This document shows positions 7,405 through 14,501 of a stretch of 32,293 nt of DNA, piece by piece. The notes under the pieces were generated by a model. It searched no databases and had not been told where the DNA came from. It worked only from the letters and a program-made list of their open reading frames with translations. A program made the translations under genes and the position numbers. This DNA comes from JBBDYD01 sp040901865 (GTDB taxonomy: Bacteria > Bacteroidota > Ignavibacteria > UBA10030). Where the stretch lies: NCBI GenBank assembly GCA_040901865.1, contig JBBDYD010000094.1, positions 1-32,293 of the forward strand, read 5' to 3'. The first letter of the stretch is position 1, and every line of letters starts with the position of its first letter.

Positions 7405-8034
7405 ATGCCCAAAGACGCATACGGACATCTCGCCCCTGTTTTTGACCTTCTTTTTGAACCCATGAACCGGGGTCTCAGATTGATCGGACGCAGCATGTTC
7501 CGCCCGCACAAAGACATGACGATCCTCGACGTCGGCTGCGGGACGGGGACACATTTGGAACTCTATCGAAGATCCGGCTGCACCCTCCACGGCATTGACA
7601 CATCCGAGTCAATGCTGCGTCGGGCACGGAAGAGGCTCGGCGATTCGGCAGATCTGCGGATCGCGGACGCGTGCAACATTCCGTTTGAAACCAGTGCGTT
7701 CCATTTGGTGTTTTCCATGCTCATGCTTCATGAAATGGACGAGTCGATCCGGCCGCGCGTGCTCGAGGAGATGAAACGTGTGGTTAAATCCGACGGCCGC
7801 ATTCTGCTTATTGATTTTCATATTGGCCCCTACCGGTTTTTCCAGGGATGGCTCACCAAAGCCATCATCTTCGTCTCCGAAATCATTGCAGGACGGAAAC
7901 ATTTTCGGAACTACCGGAATTTCATGTCGATCCGAGGCCTTTCGCCTCTCCTTGCTGCAAGCGGGCTTGTTGTCGAGCAGGAAAAAGTGGTCGGCGGCGG
8001 AGGGCTGGTCTTGTACCTGTTGAGAAGGAAATGA
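7405..8034 (+). CDS. Class I SAM-dependent methyltransferase
   Basis: This 209-residue protein has a Rossmann-type methyltransferase fold. Motif I is ILDVGCGTGTHLEL (about 40-53), an acidic residue after strand 2 is in GIDTSESML, motif II/post-II is DACNIPFETSAFHLVFSMLMLHEM, and motif III is GRILLIDF. The pattern is closest to UbiE/Methyltransf_11 small-molecule enzymes; the substrate cannot be inferred. The C-terminal region has a hydrophobic helix (FFQGWLTKAIIFVSEII) that may associate with membrane or lipid. The ATG at 7405 has GAAGG upstream. A second methyltransferase gene follows after a 111-bp repeat-filled spacer, so co-transcription is possible but not shown. Confidence 0.88.
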   Translation: MPKDAYGHLAPVFDLLFEPMNRGLRLIGRSMFRPHKDMTILDVGCGTGTHLELYRRSGCTLHGIDTSESMLRRARKRLGDSADLRIADACNIPFETSAFHLVFSMLMLHEMDESIRPRVLEEMKRVVKSDGRILLIDFHIGPYRFFQGWLTKAIIFVSEIIAGRKHFRNYRNFMSIRGLSPLLAASGLVVEQEKVVGGGGLVLYLLRRK

Positions 8035-8130
8035 AAGGAAATGTCGAATGTCGAATTTCGAATGCCCGCCCGGCCATGCCTTTCGGGCGGGTCGTACGGG
8101 CGGGTCGAATTACGAATTTCGGAATTGATA
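8035..8130. repeat. Word repeat (TCGAAT family)
   Basis: TCGAATGTCGAATTTCGAATG-like units occur on one side and TCGAATTACGAATTTCGG on the other, with GCCCGCCCG/CGGGCGGG between them. The family recurs at 12680-12830, 21205-21262 and 23390-23480. Confidence 0.65.
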
Positions 8131-8145
8131 TGTTGAGGAATTTCC

Positions 8146-8877
8146 ATGGCCCAGAATGATCCGTTCAAGAAGGTGATTGACCGTTCCCTCAATTACGGAC
8201 GTCATGTGATCAGCGATTTTCTCTTTTCGGCAAGTCCGATGAAGGTCGTCCTGGACGTTGGTGCGGGCCGGGGTGGCGACCTGCGCCTGGCACGCAATCA
8301 TGATCCTTCTTGTGAGCTTCACGCCATCGAGGTTTACCCGGAGTACCAAAGAGCGTTGGAAAAGGAAGGAATTATCGTTCATCCTTTAAACATCGAGCAC
8401 GATCCATTCCCCTTTCCGAACGAATCCGTCGATGTTATCATTGCGAATCAAATTCTCGAACACGTCAAGGAGATCTTCTGGGTATTCCACGAGGCAACCA
8501 GGGTGCTTCGGCCGGGCGGCCGCTTCATTATCGGCGTTCCGAATCTCGCATCCATGCATAATCGTCTCCTCCTCGCTCTCGGCAAGCAACCGACGTGCCT
8601 CCAGAATCATTCTGCCCATGTAAGAGGGTACACAAAAAGCGACATTCTTACATTCCTTGCAATTTGCTTTCCCGGCGGTTACAACCTCAGGAAATTCGCG
8701 GGCAGCAATTTCTATCCGTTCCCCCCCTTCATTGCCAGGCCGCTGGCTTCACTGTTTCCCAATATGGCTTGGGGTATTTTCTTGATGCTTCAAAAAGAGC
8801 GGGCATATAAGAACGAATTCGTTATGCATCCCGGCCTGCATCAGCTTGAGACGAATTTCTATCTTGGGGAAGCGTGA
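8146..8877 (+). CDS. Class I SAM-dependent methyltransferase
   Basis: This 243-residue protein has motif I VVLDVGAGRGGDLRL (about 34-48), an acidic end of strand 2 in AIEVYPEYQ, PNESVDVIIANQILEHV as the motif II region, and VLRPGGRFIIGVPNLASMHNRLLLALG as motif III. The HN-AHVRGYTKSDILTFL stretch and the long C-terminus are typical of Methyltransf_11/23 enzymes in polysaccharide or lipid modification, but the substrate is unknown. A GAGGAA site lies ahead of the ATG at 8146. The domain call is firm; the role is unassigned. Confidence 0.86.
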   Translation: MAQNDPFKKVIDRSLNYGRHVISDFLFSASPMKVVLDVGAGRGGDLRLARNHDPSCELHAIEVYPEYQRALEKEGIIVHPLNIEHDPFPFPNESVDVIIANQILEHVKEIFWVFHEATRVLRPGGRFIIGVPNLASMHNRLLLALGKQPTCLQNHSAHVRGYTKSDILTFLAICFPGGYNLRKFAGSNFYPFPPFIARPLASLFPNMAWGIFLMLQKERAYKNEFVMHPGLHQLETNFYLGEA

Positions 8878-8885
8878 AAAGAGAA

Positions 8886-9150
8886 AAGGTGTTTTTAGTT
8901 TATGGTTTTGGGTTATGGTTTTTGGTTCCTAGTTCTGGTTTAATGGTTTGAGAAAAACCATGACCAGAACAAATCGACCAATCAACNNNNNNNNNNNNNN
9001 NNNNNNNNNNNNNNNNNNNNNNNNNNNNNNNNNNNNNNNNNNNNNNNNNNNNNNNNNNNNNNNNNNNNNNNNNNNNNNNNNNNNNNAACCATGACCAGAA
9101 CAAATCGACCAATCAACTAAAACTATGAACCAACAACCAATGACGCCTTT
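8886..9150. repeat. Word repeat region with assembly gap (100 N)
   Basis: GGTTTTGGGTTATGG-type words (8890-8950) are followed by AACCATGACCAGAACAAATC (and 11 more bases) at 8956-8986, then exactly 100 N (8987-9086). The same 31 bases are repeated at 9087-9117. The gap is flanked by identical sequence, so its true length is unknown and could even be a negative gap (overlap). Confidence 0.9.
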
Positions 9151-9180
9151 TCCTGGATTCCACCAATAACAGTAACTCTT

Positions 9181-9384
9181 ATGAGCATCAAAGCCATTAT
9201 TTTCGGCGCCACCGGAATGGTGGGCGAAGGAGTGCTCCACGAGGCACTCAAAGACTCATCCGTTGAGGCTGCACTGGTCATCGCCCGGAGGCCGTGCGGT
9301 GTTTCGCATCCGAAACTGCGCGAGATCATTCACGCGGACTTTTATGATTATTCGGGGATCGAGAAGCAATTAAGCGGCTACAAC
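9181..9384 (+). pseudogene. NAD(P)-dependent epimerase, N-terminal fragment
   Basis: The frame from the ATG at 9181 gives a Rossmann N-terminus. IIFGATGMVGEGVLHEAL holds the GxxGxxG nucleotide-binding loop and LVIARRP is strand 2, as in NAD-dependent epimerase/NmrA-like oxidoreductases. Homology stops near GIEKQLSGYN (about residue 68), where the full family would continue to about 215-230 residues. The frame then reads nonsense through the reverse complement of an unrelated gene. It is a remnant. Confidence 0.75.
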
Positions 9385-9741
9385 TCGAGGAACAGTTTGC
9401 TCGTACCGCCGTATGTATCGTTGACCGAAACCACACGTTGACCGGGGGAGAGGAGCGCGAAGAGGGTATTGCTGATGGCGGCCATACCGGTGGCAAAACT
9501 CGTGCTCGCCTCAGCTCCCTCGAGTAACAATACTTCCGGAAGAAGAGGCATCGGGAAGGGGTTTTGGTGGTGGGCGAAGTTCGCACTCAGGCTCTCTCTG
9601 TTCCCAAAACGATCGGTAAGGGACAAGGAGTTCGCGAAAGCATGGTACGAGTCCGACCGAGAGACAAAGGGCGGGATGTGAACGCGTAAAGCACGATTCT
9701 CAAACGTCGCTGAGATCGCGATTCCGAACTCAAGGAATGGC
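9378..9741 (-). pseudogene. Cys/Met metabolism PLP-dependent enzyme, N-terminal fragment
   Basis: On the minus strand the frame from about 9741 down to a TAG at 9378-9380 encodes about 120 residues. It includes ATFENRALRVHIPPF, SLTDRFGNRE, LLLEGAEASTSFATGMAAI, LFALLSPGQRVVSVNDTYGG and TSKLFLEL. This matches the N-terminal third of the cystathionine gamma-synthase/methionine gamma-lyase family (EGAEA..F.SGMAAI...L, GD.V..DD.YGGT). The PLP-lysine half is missing and no proper start is visible. It meets the epimerase fragment tail-to-tail at about 9380, so the junction is a rearrangement breakpoint. Confidence 0.75.
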
Positions 9742-9784
9742 TAGTAGTGGTCAGTTTCAAACCGGAAGTCTCGCTCGAGGAGGC

Positions 9785-9890
9785 AAACCGTTGAAACGGT
9801 TTCCAGGAATTCCGGCGACTGTCAATACCCACAACTTAAGTTGTGGGTAATAACCCTCGCTACTTCTGGGACAAGTCGTTTCAACGACTT
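9785..9890. repeat. Cluster of three perfect palindromes (REP-like)
   Basis: AAACCGTT-GA-AACGGTTT lies at 9785-9802, TACCCACAACTTAAGTTGTG plus GGTA at 9826-9849, and AAGTCGTT-TC-AACGACTT at 9873-9890. Arms differ but the centre is always T-NA-A or its complement. The design resembles REP elements moved by RAYT transposases, though no such transposase gene is in the window. Confidence 0.65.
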
Positions 9891-10039
9891 CGTTCCAAAG
9901 AACACTTCGAAAGGGGGCAAGGCGAGACACCCACCGCGAAGGGCGGTGACGTGCTTCATTGAAAGAAGGTTCGGACCGTTTGGAGTTCAGTAACATCTAC
10001 GGCAAACGACAAACCTTCTTGCGTGCCCGTGGCAAGAGG

Positions 10040-10318
10040 TTAGTCGGAAAGGTGGACGCGGAGTTTTTTTCCCAAGGCTTTTGCGTACTTTCCAAGAGTG
10101 GAAAGACGGATGTCTTCGGCATGGTTTTCAATGCGGGAAATGGCAGATTTCTTGGTCCGGAGCTTCCGGGCAATCGCCTCTTGTGTGATTCCGGCCTCTT
10201 CCCGGGCCTGCCGGAGCATGACACTGAACTCAAATGCCTGATATCCGGATTCAAAGTCAACAGCAAATTTCGAGCTCCGCTTCTTCCGACGTTCGATATA
10301 TCGTTCGACATCGCTCAT
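10040..10318 (-). CDS. HigA-like XRE-family antitoxin
   Basis: This 92-residue protein has an N-terminal basic helix (ERYIERRKKRS) and a helix-turn-helix (about 50-75: GITQEAIARKLRTKKSAISRIENH), then LSTLGKYAKALGKKLRV, typical of HigA/XRE antitoxins. It would bind the toxin encoded just upstream and repress the operon. Its ATG overlaps the toxin stop codon in ATGA (10315-10318), so the two are translationally coupled, with the toxin first as in higBA loci. It lies in a degraded, palindrome-rich area, a common setting for such modules. Confidence 0.88.
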   Translation of the reverse strand: MSDVERYIERRKKRSSKFAVDFESGYQAFEFSVMLRQAREEAGITQEAIARKLRTKKSAISRIENHAEDIRLSTLGKYAKALGKKLRVHLSD

Positions 10319-10668
10319 GATTGTCTCCTCTTTTGAAAATACTCCGCCCGGCGATTCTGGGCCAGTTCAATCTCTCGTTGCGGTGTCTTCTGCTGTTTCT
10401 TCGCAAATCCACTTGTCAGGATCAATAGTGCCGAACGGTCGAAGAATCCAAGAAATCGGTAATTGTTTCCACCAATCTGCACTCGAACTTCCCAAAGATC
10501 TTGTGTACCGATTAGTTTCTTAAGATACTGTTTTGGAACCATGTCCAGCTTTTCAATCAATCGAAACACCCAGACAACTTTCTGAGCATGCCGATCCGAA
10601 AGGGAGTCCAGAAAGTCCTCTACAGGACATGTTCCCCCGGGCGTCCGATAGAATTGAATTGTCCCCAC
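10315..10668 (-). CDS. HigB/RelE-like toxin (Gp49 family)
   Basis: This 117-residue protein matches the phage-derived Gp49/HigB-type RelE fold. It has YLKKLIGTQDLWEVRVQIGGNNYRFLGFFD, then LLILTSGFAKKQQKTPQREI and ELAQNRRAEYF; the KKQQKTP..EIE.A..R block is diagnostic. Such toxins usually cut mRNA at the ribosome, which I infer from the family. The start used is GTG at 10668; an upstream ATG lies in another frame, and no strong Shine-Dalgarno is visible. It is encoded 5' of, and overlaps by 4 nt, the antitoxin gene. Confidence 0.87.
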   Translation of the reverse strand: MGTIQFYRTPGGTCPVEDFLDSLSDRHAQKVVWVFRLIEKLDMVPKQYLKKLIGTQDLWEVRVQIGGNNYRFLGFFDRSALLILTSGFAKKQQKTPQREIELAQNRRAEYFQKRRQS

Positions 10669-10775
10669 AAAAAGAAGTTAACATTTTTGTGAACCACTGT
10701 CAAGGAGCGGTCGCCACGAACACATGATCCGTCACACAGTAGTCTAGAATTCACAAACCGGGAGAACCAGCACCC

Positions 10776-10920
10776 ATGAACCCCATTCTCAGAAATATCC
10801 TCGCCGTCATTGCCGGCATTTTTCTCGCAGTGTCGTAAACATGGCCATCATCGCGGTCGGCGGTTCCACATCTTGCGGGGAAACTGACCACTCGACAACG
10901 CGGCACGGCGGCGATGACCG
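10776..10920 (+). pseudogene. Frameshifted remnant of a small membrane protein gene
   Basis: ATG at 10776, with GGGAGAACC upstream, reads MNPILRNILAVIAGIFLAVS and then stops. Moving to the neighbouring frame gives GSVVNMAIIAVGGS, which continues the same sequence. The joined reading looks like the N-terminus of a conserved four-helix membrane protein I recognise from Bacteroidetes-type genomes (MNPILRNILAV.AG...GS.VNM.II..G). A single missing base near 10830 explains the break. The rest of the gene is absent. Confidence 0.55.
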
Positions 10921-10935
10921 CGGGAGCAAAGTGAT

Positions 10936-11655
10936 ATGAATAGAACATCTGTCCTGATCGAATCCCTCTGCTACTTCCTGGGCGGGGCGGTGGCTGTTTA
11001 CATCGCCGTCCAGTATGGCATTCCGCACCTCTACAATGCCTATGGCGTTGCCCCACTCATCGGTTGGTGGCTGGCAAGCGGCATCATCGTACTTGCACTT
11101 TTTGTCGGGGCAATTCTTGCTGCCCGCCGCAGAACCAAAGCCGGGTCGTTTCGTGAGATCCTCCTTGCTCTCAATATTCGGGCGTTAAACAAAACGGACA
11201 TCGCCTGGGCGTTCGGAGGACTGCTCGGCGTTGTCATTCTGACAGGTGTTGTCGTCACAGCGTTCGACAGGCTGTTCTCATTGAATCTCTTGTCTCAGGA
11301 TTCATATGCTTCTTTTCTCCGGATGGAGAAACTCGAGCAAAACGAGTACTGGCTGTTTTTGGCATGGCTCCCTTATTTCTTCTTCAACATCGTTGGAGAG
11401 GAACTCATGTGGAGAGGGTATCTGCTTCCCCGGCAAAGCGCAACAATCGGCCGGTACGCCTGGATTCTCAACGGCCTCTTGTGGGCGATCTTCCATATTG
11501 CAATTGGCTGGCGCATCACTATCGTTCTCTTGCCGATAGAATTCATCGTTCCATACGTTGTCCAGAAACGACAGAATACCTGGCTCGGGATCATCATTCA
11601 CGGACTTTACAATGGAAGCGGTTTTATCATGGTGGCCCTCGGTGTGGTTTCCTAG
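10936..11655 (+). CDS. CPBP-family intramembrane protease
   Basis: This 239-residue integral membrane protein has about six hydrophobic segments. It carries the CPBP/Abi signature: EELMWRGYLLPR (E155, E156, R160), FH at H187 in WAIFHIAIG, and H222/N226 in IIIHGLYNG. These residues form the glutamyl-protease active site of the Rce1/CAAX-type superfamily. Bacterial members process peptides or give self-immunity to bacteriocins; nothing nearby tells which. The ATG at 10936 follows a purine-rich GGGAGCAAAG. The gene stands alone, and the next gene may have its own promoter at 11668. Confidence 0.88.
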   Translation: MNRTSVLIESLCYFLGGAVAVYIAVQYGIPHLYNAYGVAPLIGWWLASGIIVLALFVGAILAARRRTKAGSFREILLALNIRALNKTDIAWAFGGLLGVVILTGVVVTAFDRLFSLNLLSQDSYASFLRMEKLEQNEYWLFLAWLPYFFFNIVGEELMWRGYLLPRQSATIGRYAWILNGLLWAIFHIAIGWRITIVLLPIEFIVPYVVQKRQNTWLGIIIHGLYNGSGFIMVALGVVS

Positions 11656-11667
11656 ACATATATAAAC

Positions 11668-11696
11668 TTGCATATTTGCGCCTCCCGCCCTACATT
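11668..11696 (+). promoter_or_regulatory. Candidate sigma70-type promoter for the acetamidase gene
   Basis: TTGCAT (11668-11673), a 17-bp spacer, and TACATT (11691-11696) are present. The ATG lies at 11705, so the transcript would be nearly leaderless, which fits the lack of a Shine-Dalgarno. Confidence 0.35.
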
Positions 11697-11704
11697 GCCC
11701 CCCT

Positions 11705-12679
11705 ATGAAAACTCATCGACTTCTCCTCGCAGGGTTCATTCTCCTTCTTTCCACCTGCCAGCTGTTCTCGCAGGATACGATCCGCTTCACTCCCAAGCTC
11801 GGATACCAGGCCTTCAAGGTGCGGGAGCCGGTGTTGCGGATCAAGCCGGGCCAGGTGCTCGTGAGCGAAACCTTGATGGGCGGCTATTATACCGAAGCCG
11901 GCGGCGCCTGGCCGGGTGAGGTAGGGCCCATTTATATCGAAGGCGCAACGCCGAATGATCAACTGGTCGTCAGGATCATCAAGGTCCGCCCCAACCGTGA
12001 CCTTGCCCCCGCGGCGATCAGCGGTAACTTCGGAGGGCTCCAGAGCGACGTCCGCGTCCGGTTGCTGAATCCGCCCATCCCGAGCCAGCGGTTCCTCTGG
12101 CGCCTGGATCGCCAAAGGAACATCGGCATGCTTGACCTTCCGAAGAGCAAGCTCAACAAGATCGAAGTTCCCCTTGCTCCCATGCTCGGCCGTCTCGCCG
12201 TTGCTCCGAAGAATGAGGAATCCTTCCCCGGCCTTTGGCCCGGCGACTTCGGCGGTAACATGGATTCTCCCGAGTTGCGCGAGGGAACCACCGTTCATCT
12301 TCCCATTTTCCACGAAGGCGCGTACTTTTACTTTGGTGACGGTCACGCTCTGCAGGGACACGGGGAAGTGGCCGGCACGGGACTCGAGACAACCATGGAT
12401 GTCGTGCTTCAGTTCGATCTTATCAAAAACAAGCCCATTGACTGGCCGCGATTCGTTGACGACGAGTACATCATGGTCGCGGGGAGCGCGCGGCCGCTCA
12501 TTGATGCCTTCCGGCTCGCCCACGTGGAGCTCGTCGAATGGCTCGAACAGGATTACGGATTCGATCGGTGGGAGGCCTATCAGGTCCTGTCGCAGGTGGG
12601 CACCAGCACGGTGTCCAACATTGTGGATCCGCAGTACACCGTCGTGGCGAAGTTTCCAAGGAAGTACCTGCCTCGGTAA
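11705..12679 (+). CDS. Exported acetamidase/formamidase family protein
   Basis: This 324-residue protein has a signal peptide (1-22, ending FSQ). It carries the FmdA/AmdA family marks: GDFGGNMDSPEL (about 180-191), GAYFYFGDGHALQGHGEV (about 205-222), GLETT, and a conserved C-terminal region (VSNIVDPQYTVVAKFP). Family enzymes hydrolyse formamide, acetamide or related short amides to ammonia and the acid, using a metal site formed around these His/Asp motifs. The signal peptide suggests a periplasmic role, less usual than the cytoplasmic fungal and methylotroph enzymes. No Shine-Dalgarno is visible. Family assignment is firm; the actual amide is not known. Confidence 0.9.
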   Translation: MKTHRLLLAGFILLLSTCQLFSQDTIRFTPKLGYQAFKVREPVLRIKPGQVLVSETLMGGYYTEAGGAWPGEVGPIYIEGATPNDQLVVRIIKVRPNRDLAPAAISGNFGGLQSDVRVRLLNPPIPSQRFLWRLDRQRNIGMLDLPKSKLNKIEVPLAPMLGRLAVAPKNEESFPGLWPGDFGGNMDSPELREGTTVHLPIFHEGAYFYFGDGHALQGHGEVAGTGLETTMDVVLQFDLIKNKPIDWPRFVDDEYIMVAGSARPLIDAFRLAHVELVEWLEQDYGFDRWEAYQVLSQVGTSTVSNIVDPQYTVVAKFPRKYLPR

Positions 12680-12832
12680 CACATTCATCATTGGACATTC
12701 GACGTTCGCCCGCCCCTTTCAAGCATTAATTGGGCCGGGGACATTGGATATTTTCTTTTTGTCAGGGATAAAAACAAATGTCCAATGTCGAACGTCCAAT
12801 GAAGAATGTCGAATTGGATGTTGGAAATTAAT
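12680..12832. repeat. Word repeat (TCCAATGTCGAAC family), inverted
   Basis: ATTGGACATTCGACGTTCG near 12690 is mirrored by TGTCCAATGTCGAACGTCCA near 12780-12800, with TGTCGAATTGGATGTTGG following. The repeat runs up to the next gene start. Confidence 0.65.
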
Positions 12833-12835
12833 GCC

Positions 12836-13267
12836 ATGACCTTCCGAAGCTCACGAGAGATTGCCACCAATCCAGCGAGCGTCTTTGCCGCTTTTGAGGA
12901 CAGCGCCCGGCTGGCGGTGTGGTGGGGACCGGCCGGTTTTACGAACACGTTTCGGACCTGTGAGTTCAAGCCGGGAGGAAAATGGTCATTCGTCATGCAT
13001 GGACCGGACGGAAAAGACTATCCAAACGAAAGTGTCTTTCGCGACGTCAAGCCATCCGAAAAGATCGTCATCCAGCATGTTTCAAAACCACGGTATCTCC
13101 TTACCGTGACTCTTGATCCGACCGACAGCGGCGGGACGCTTGTTCGATGGGAGCAGGAATTTGAGAGTCCAGACGTCGCCAGGGGCATTCAACATATCGT
13201 CGCACCGGCAAACGAGCAGAACCTTGATCGGCTGTCGGCAGAAGTGCTGCGAAAGCATAGCGGTTGA
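12836..13267 (+). CDS. AHSA1/SRPBCC domain protein
   Basis: This is a 143-residue START-like helix-grip protein of the AHSA1 family. It opens with a strand and helix (REIATNPASVFAAFEDSARLAVWWGPAGFTNTF), followed by CEFKPGGKWSFVMHGPDGKDYPNESVFRDV, EKIVIQHV and GGTLVRWEQEFES; the WWGP..F and PGG.W...M.GPDG motifs are typical. These proteins bind hydrophobic ligands or act in stress contexts; no specific role is known. I chose the ATG at 12836; the longer frame from 12806 only adds repeat-encoded residues. Confidence 0.88.
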   Translation: MTFRSSREIATNPASVFAAFEDSARLAVWWGPAGFTNTFRTCEFKPGGKWSFVMHGPDGKDYPNESVFRDVKPSEKIVIQHVSKPRYLLTVTLDPTDSGGTLVRWEQEFESPDVARGIQHIVAPANEQNLDRLSAEVLRKHSG

Positions 13268-13306
13268 GTCTCCCCCATCCTTCGGTAAACAGATTCAGAG
13301 GACGAA

Positions 13307-13471
13307 ATGCACGCAGACACCAGGAAATACAATGCGGCCCAGGAGCCTTTTACATCGTTTGGTGAAATGAAAGTTCCCGAATTGATTTGGGTAACGATGC
13401 CTGCTCTACCTGACCCTCACCGCTCACCGCTTCCTCATTCGAAATTCGTCACCCTCCTCAATTCCGGGTAG
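13307..13471 (+). pseudogene. Possible short remnant (DUF1801-like start)
   Basis: A 54-codon frame begins MHADTRKYNAAQEP, which resembles the opening of DUF1801-type proteins, then loses any likeness. It may be a truncated gene or chance. Confidence 0.25.
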
Positions 13472-13487
13472 TGTCTCAATTTCGCAT

Positions 13488-13602
13488 TCTAAAGATCAAC
13501 GCAGAGACGCAGAGGTCGCAGAGTTTCAATAAATAGGGTTTTTCACTCTGCGTCACTCCGCGTCCTCTGCGCCTCTGCGATTTTTCTTGAAACTGAGCAC
13601 GA
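13488..13602. repeat. CGCAGAG word repeat, inverted
   Basis: CGCAGAGACGCAGAGGTCGC (13500-13520) is mirrored by CTCTGCGTCACTCCGCGTCC and CTCTGCGCCTCTGCG (13555-13580), giving a long hairpin. TTTCAAT and TTGAAAC flank the arms. Nothing else is seen between the SRPBCC gene and 13690. Confidence 0.7.
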
Positions 13603-13690
13603 CCCAATTCCGAAAACAGTTTGATTCCCGCTGACTTCTTTTTACTTTCCTTCTGCCTCTGCCCTTTTCAAACCAAATATCATTTCCAAA

Positions 13691-14230
13691 ATGAAACGAC
13701 TATTACCGATCAACTCCCCCGGCGACATCCCCCCCATTTACCGCGAAACAGCCATCGGCCTGCTGCTCGAATACCATAATCTCGACCGGGCCTACGACAA
13801 TTATACGAACGCCCAATTGCTCGTCGGCATGTGCATGGACAGCAGAAAGCATCTGCACATTCCGGACAATTTCGCCTTTATCATCCGGGCGGGCGGAGCG
13901 AACCTCCGGTACAGCGAATTCAAGGTTTCCTACGCCATTGCGGTCGGCGGGATTCGCAGCATTGCGCTGATCGGCCATAATCAATGCGGAATGGTAAACA
14001 TCATCGCGCGGAAGCAATTGTTCATCGACGGCCTGGTGGAGCAGGCCGGGTGGGAACGTAAGGCAGCCGAGGAACACTTCAATCATTTTGCCCCGATGTT
14101 TGAGATCGGGAACGAAGTGGACTTCATTCTCAGCGAGGTGAAACGCCTGCGGCTCCTGTATCCGAAGGTCCCTGTGGCACCGATGCTTTACAAAGTTGAA
14201 GATAACAGGTTGTATTTGATTGAAGAATGA
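13691..14230 (+). CDS. Beta-carbonic anhydrase-like protein
   Basis: This 179-residue protein has the beta-class zinc-site pattern. C48-x-D50-x-R52 occurs in VGMCMDSRKH, and H96-x-x-C99 in IALIGHNQCGM, preceded by the typical FAFIIRAGGANLR and SYAIAVGGIRSIALIGH. It would bind zinc through two Cys and one His and may hydrate CO2 to bicarbonate. It is shorter than most (about 200-230 residues) and has a diverged C-terminal half, so another small-molecule activity is possible. The ATG at 13691 has only a weak ribosome-binding site (CATTTCCAAA). It stands alone between repeat-filled spacers. Confidence 0.82.
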   Translation: MKRLLPINSPGDIPPIYRETAIGLLLEYHNLDRAYDNYTNAQLLVGMCMDSRKHLHIPDNFAFIIRAGGANLRYSEFKVSYAIAVGGIRSIALIGHNQCGMVNIIARKQLFIDGLVEQAGWERKAAEEHFNHFAPMFEIGNEVDFILSEVKRLRLLYPKVPVAPMLYKVEDNRLYLIEE

Positions 14231-14490
14231 ATTGATTGCGGAGTGCGGAATGTTGATTGCGGACTGCGTCATTCAAGGATATGGAATGCAGATTGTTGGA
14301 GCGAAGCGCCTCCCCTCCCAACAGAATCTTTTGGGCCTGGCGGGATGTGGAATCTCGCAATACCCTAAAGGGTATCGCTGGACGAAGAAAGGACCCTGAA
14401 GGGTCCTGGGTTGATGTTCGGGCCGATTTATCTGACAGGCAGGAAATCCCACAAGGCTGGCGTTCATGCGCCGGTAATTCACCGGAAGAA
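14231..14490. repeat. Word repeat and two variable-arm palindromes
   Basis: GATTGCGGAGTGCGGAATG-type words occupy 14234-14290. Palindromes ATACCCT-AA-AGGGTAT (14360-14375) and GGACCCT-GA-AGGGTCC (14391-14406) follow. A shorter CCGGT-AATTC-ACCGG stem lies at 14471-14485. Confidence 0.6.
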
Positions 14491-14501
14491 AACATTCGAC
14501 T

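Noticed and set aside
11690..12691. 333-residue minus-strand open frame opposite the acetamidase gene
   Set aside because: It mirrors the acetamidase gene across its whole length and has no recognisable motifs or start signal.
13488..13602. Possible CRISPR array (repeated CGCAGAG words)
   Set aside because: Units are not of constant length, there are no spacers, and no cas genes are near; the same kind of repeat is seen in many other spacers.
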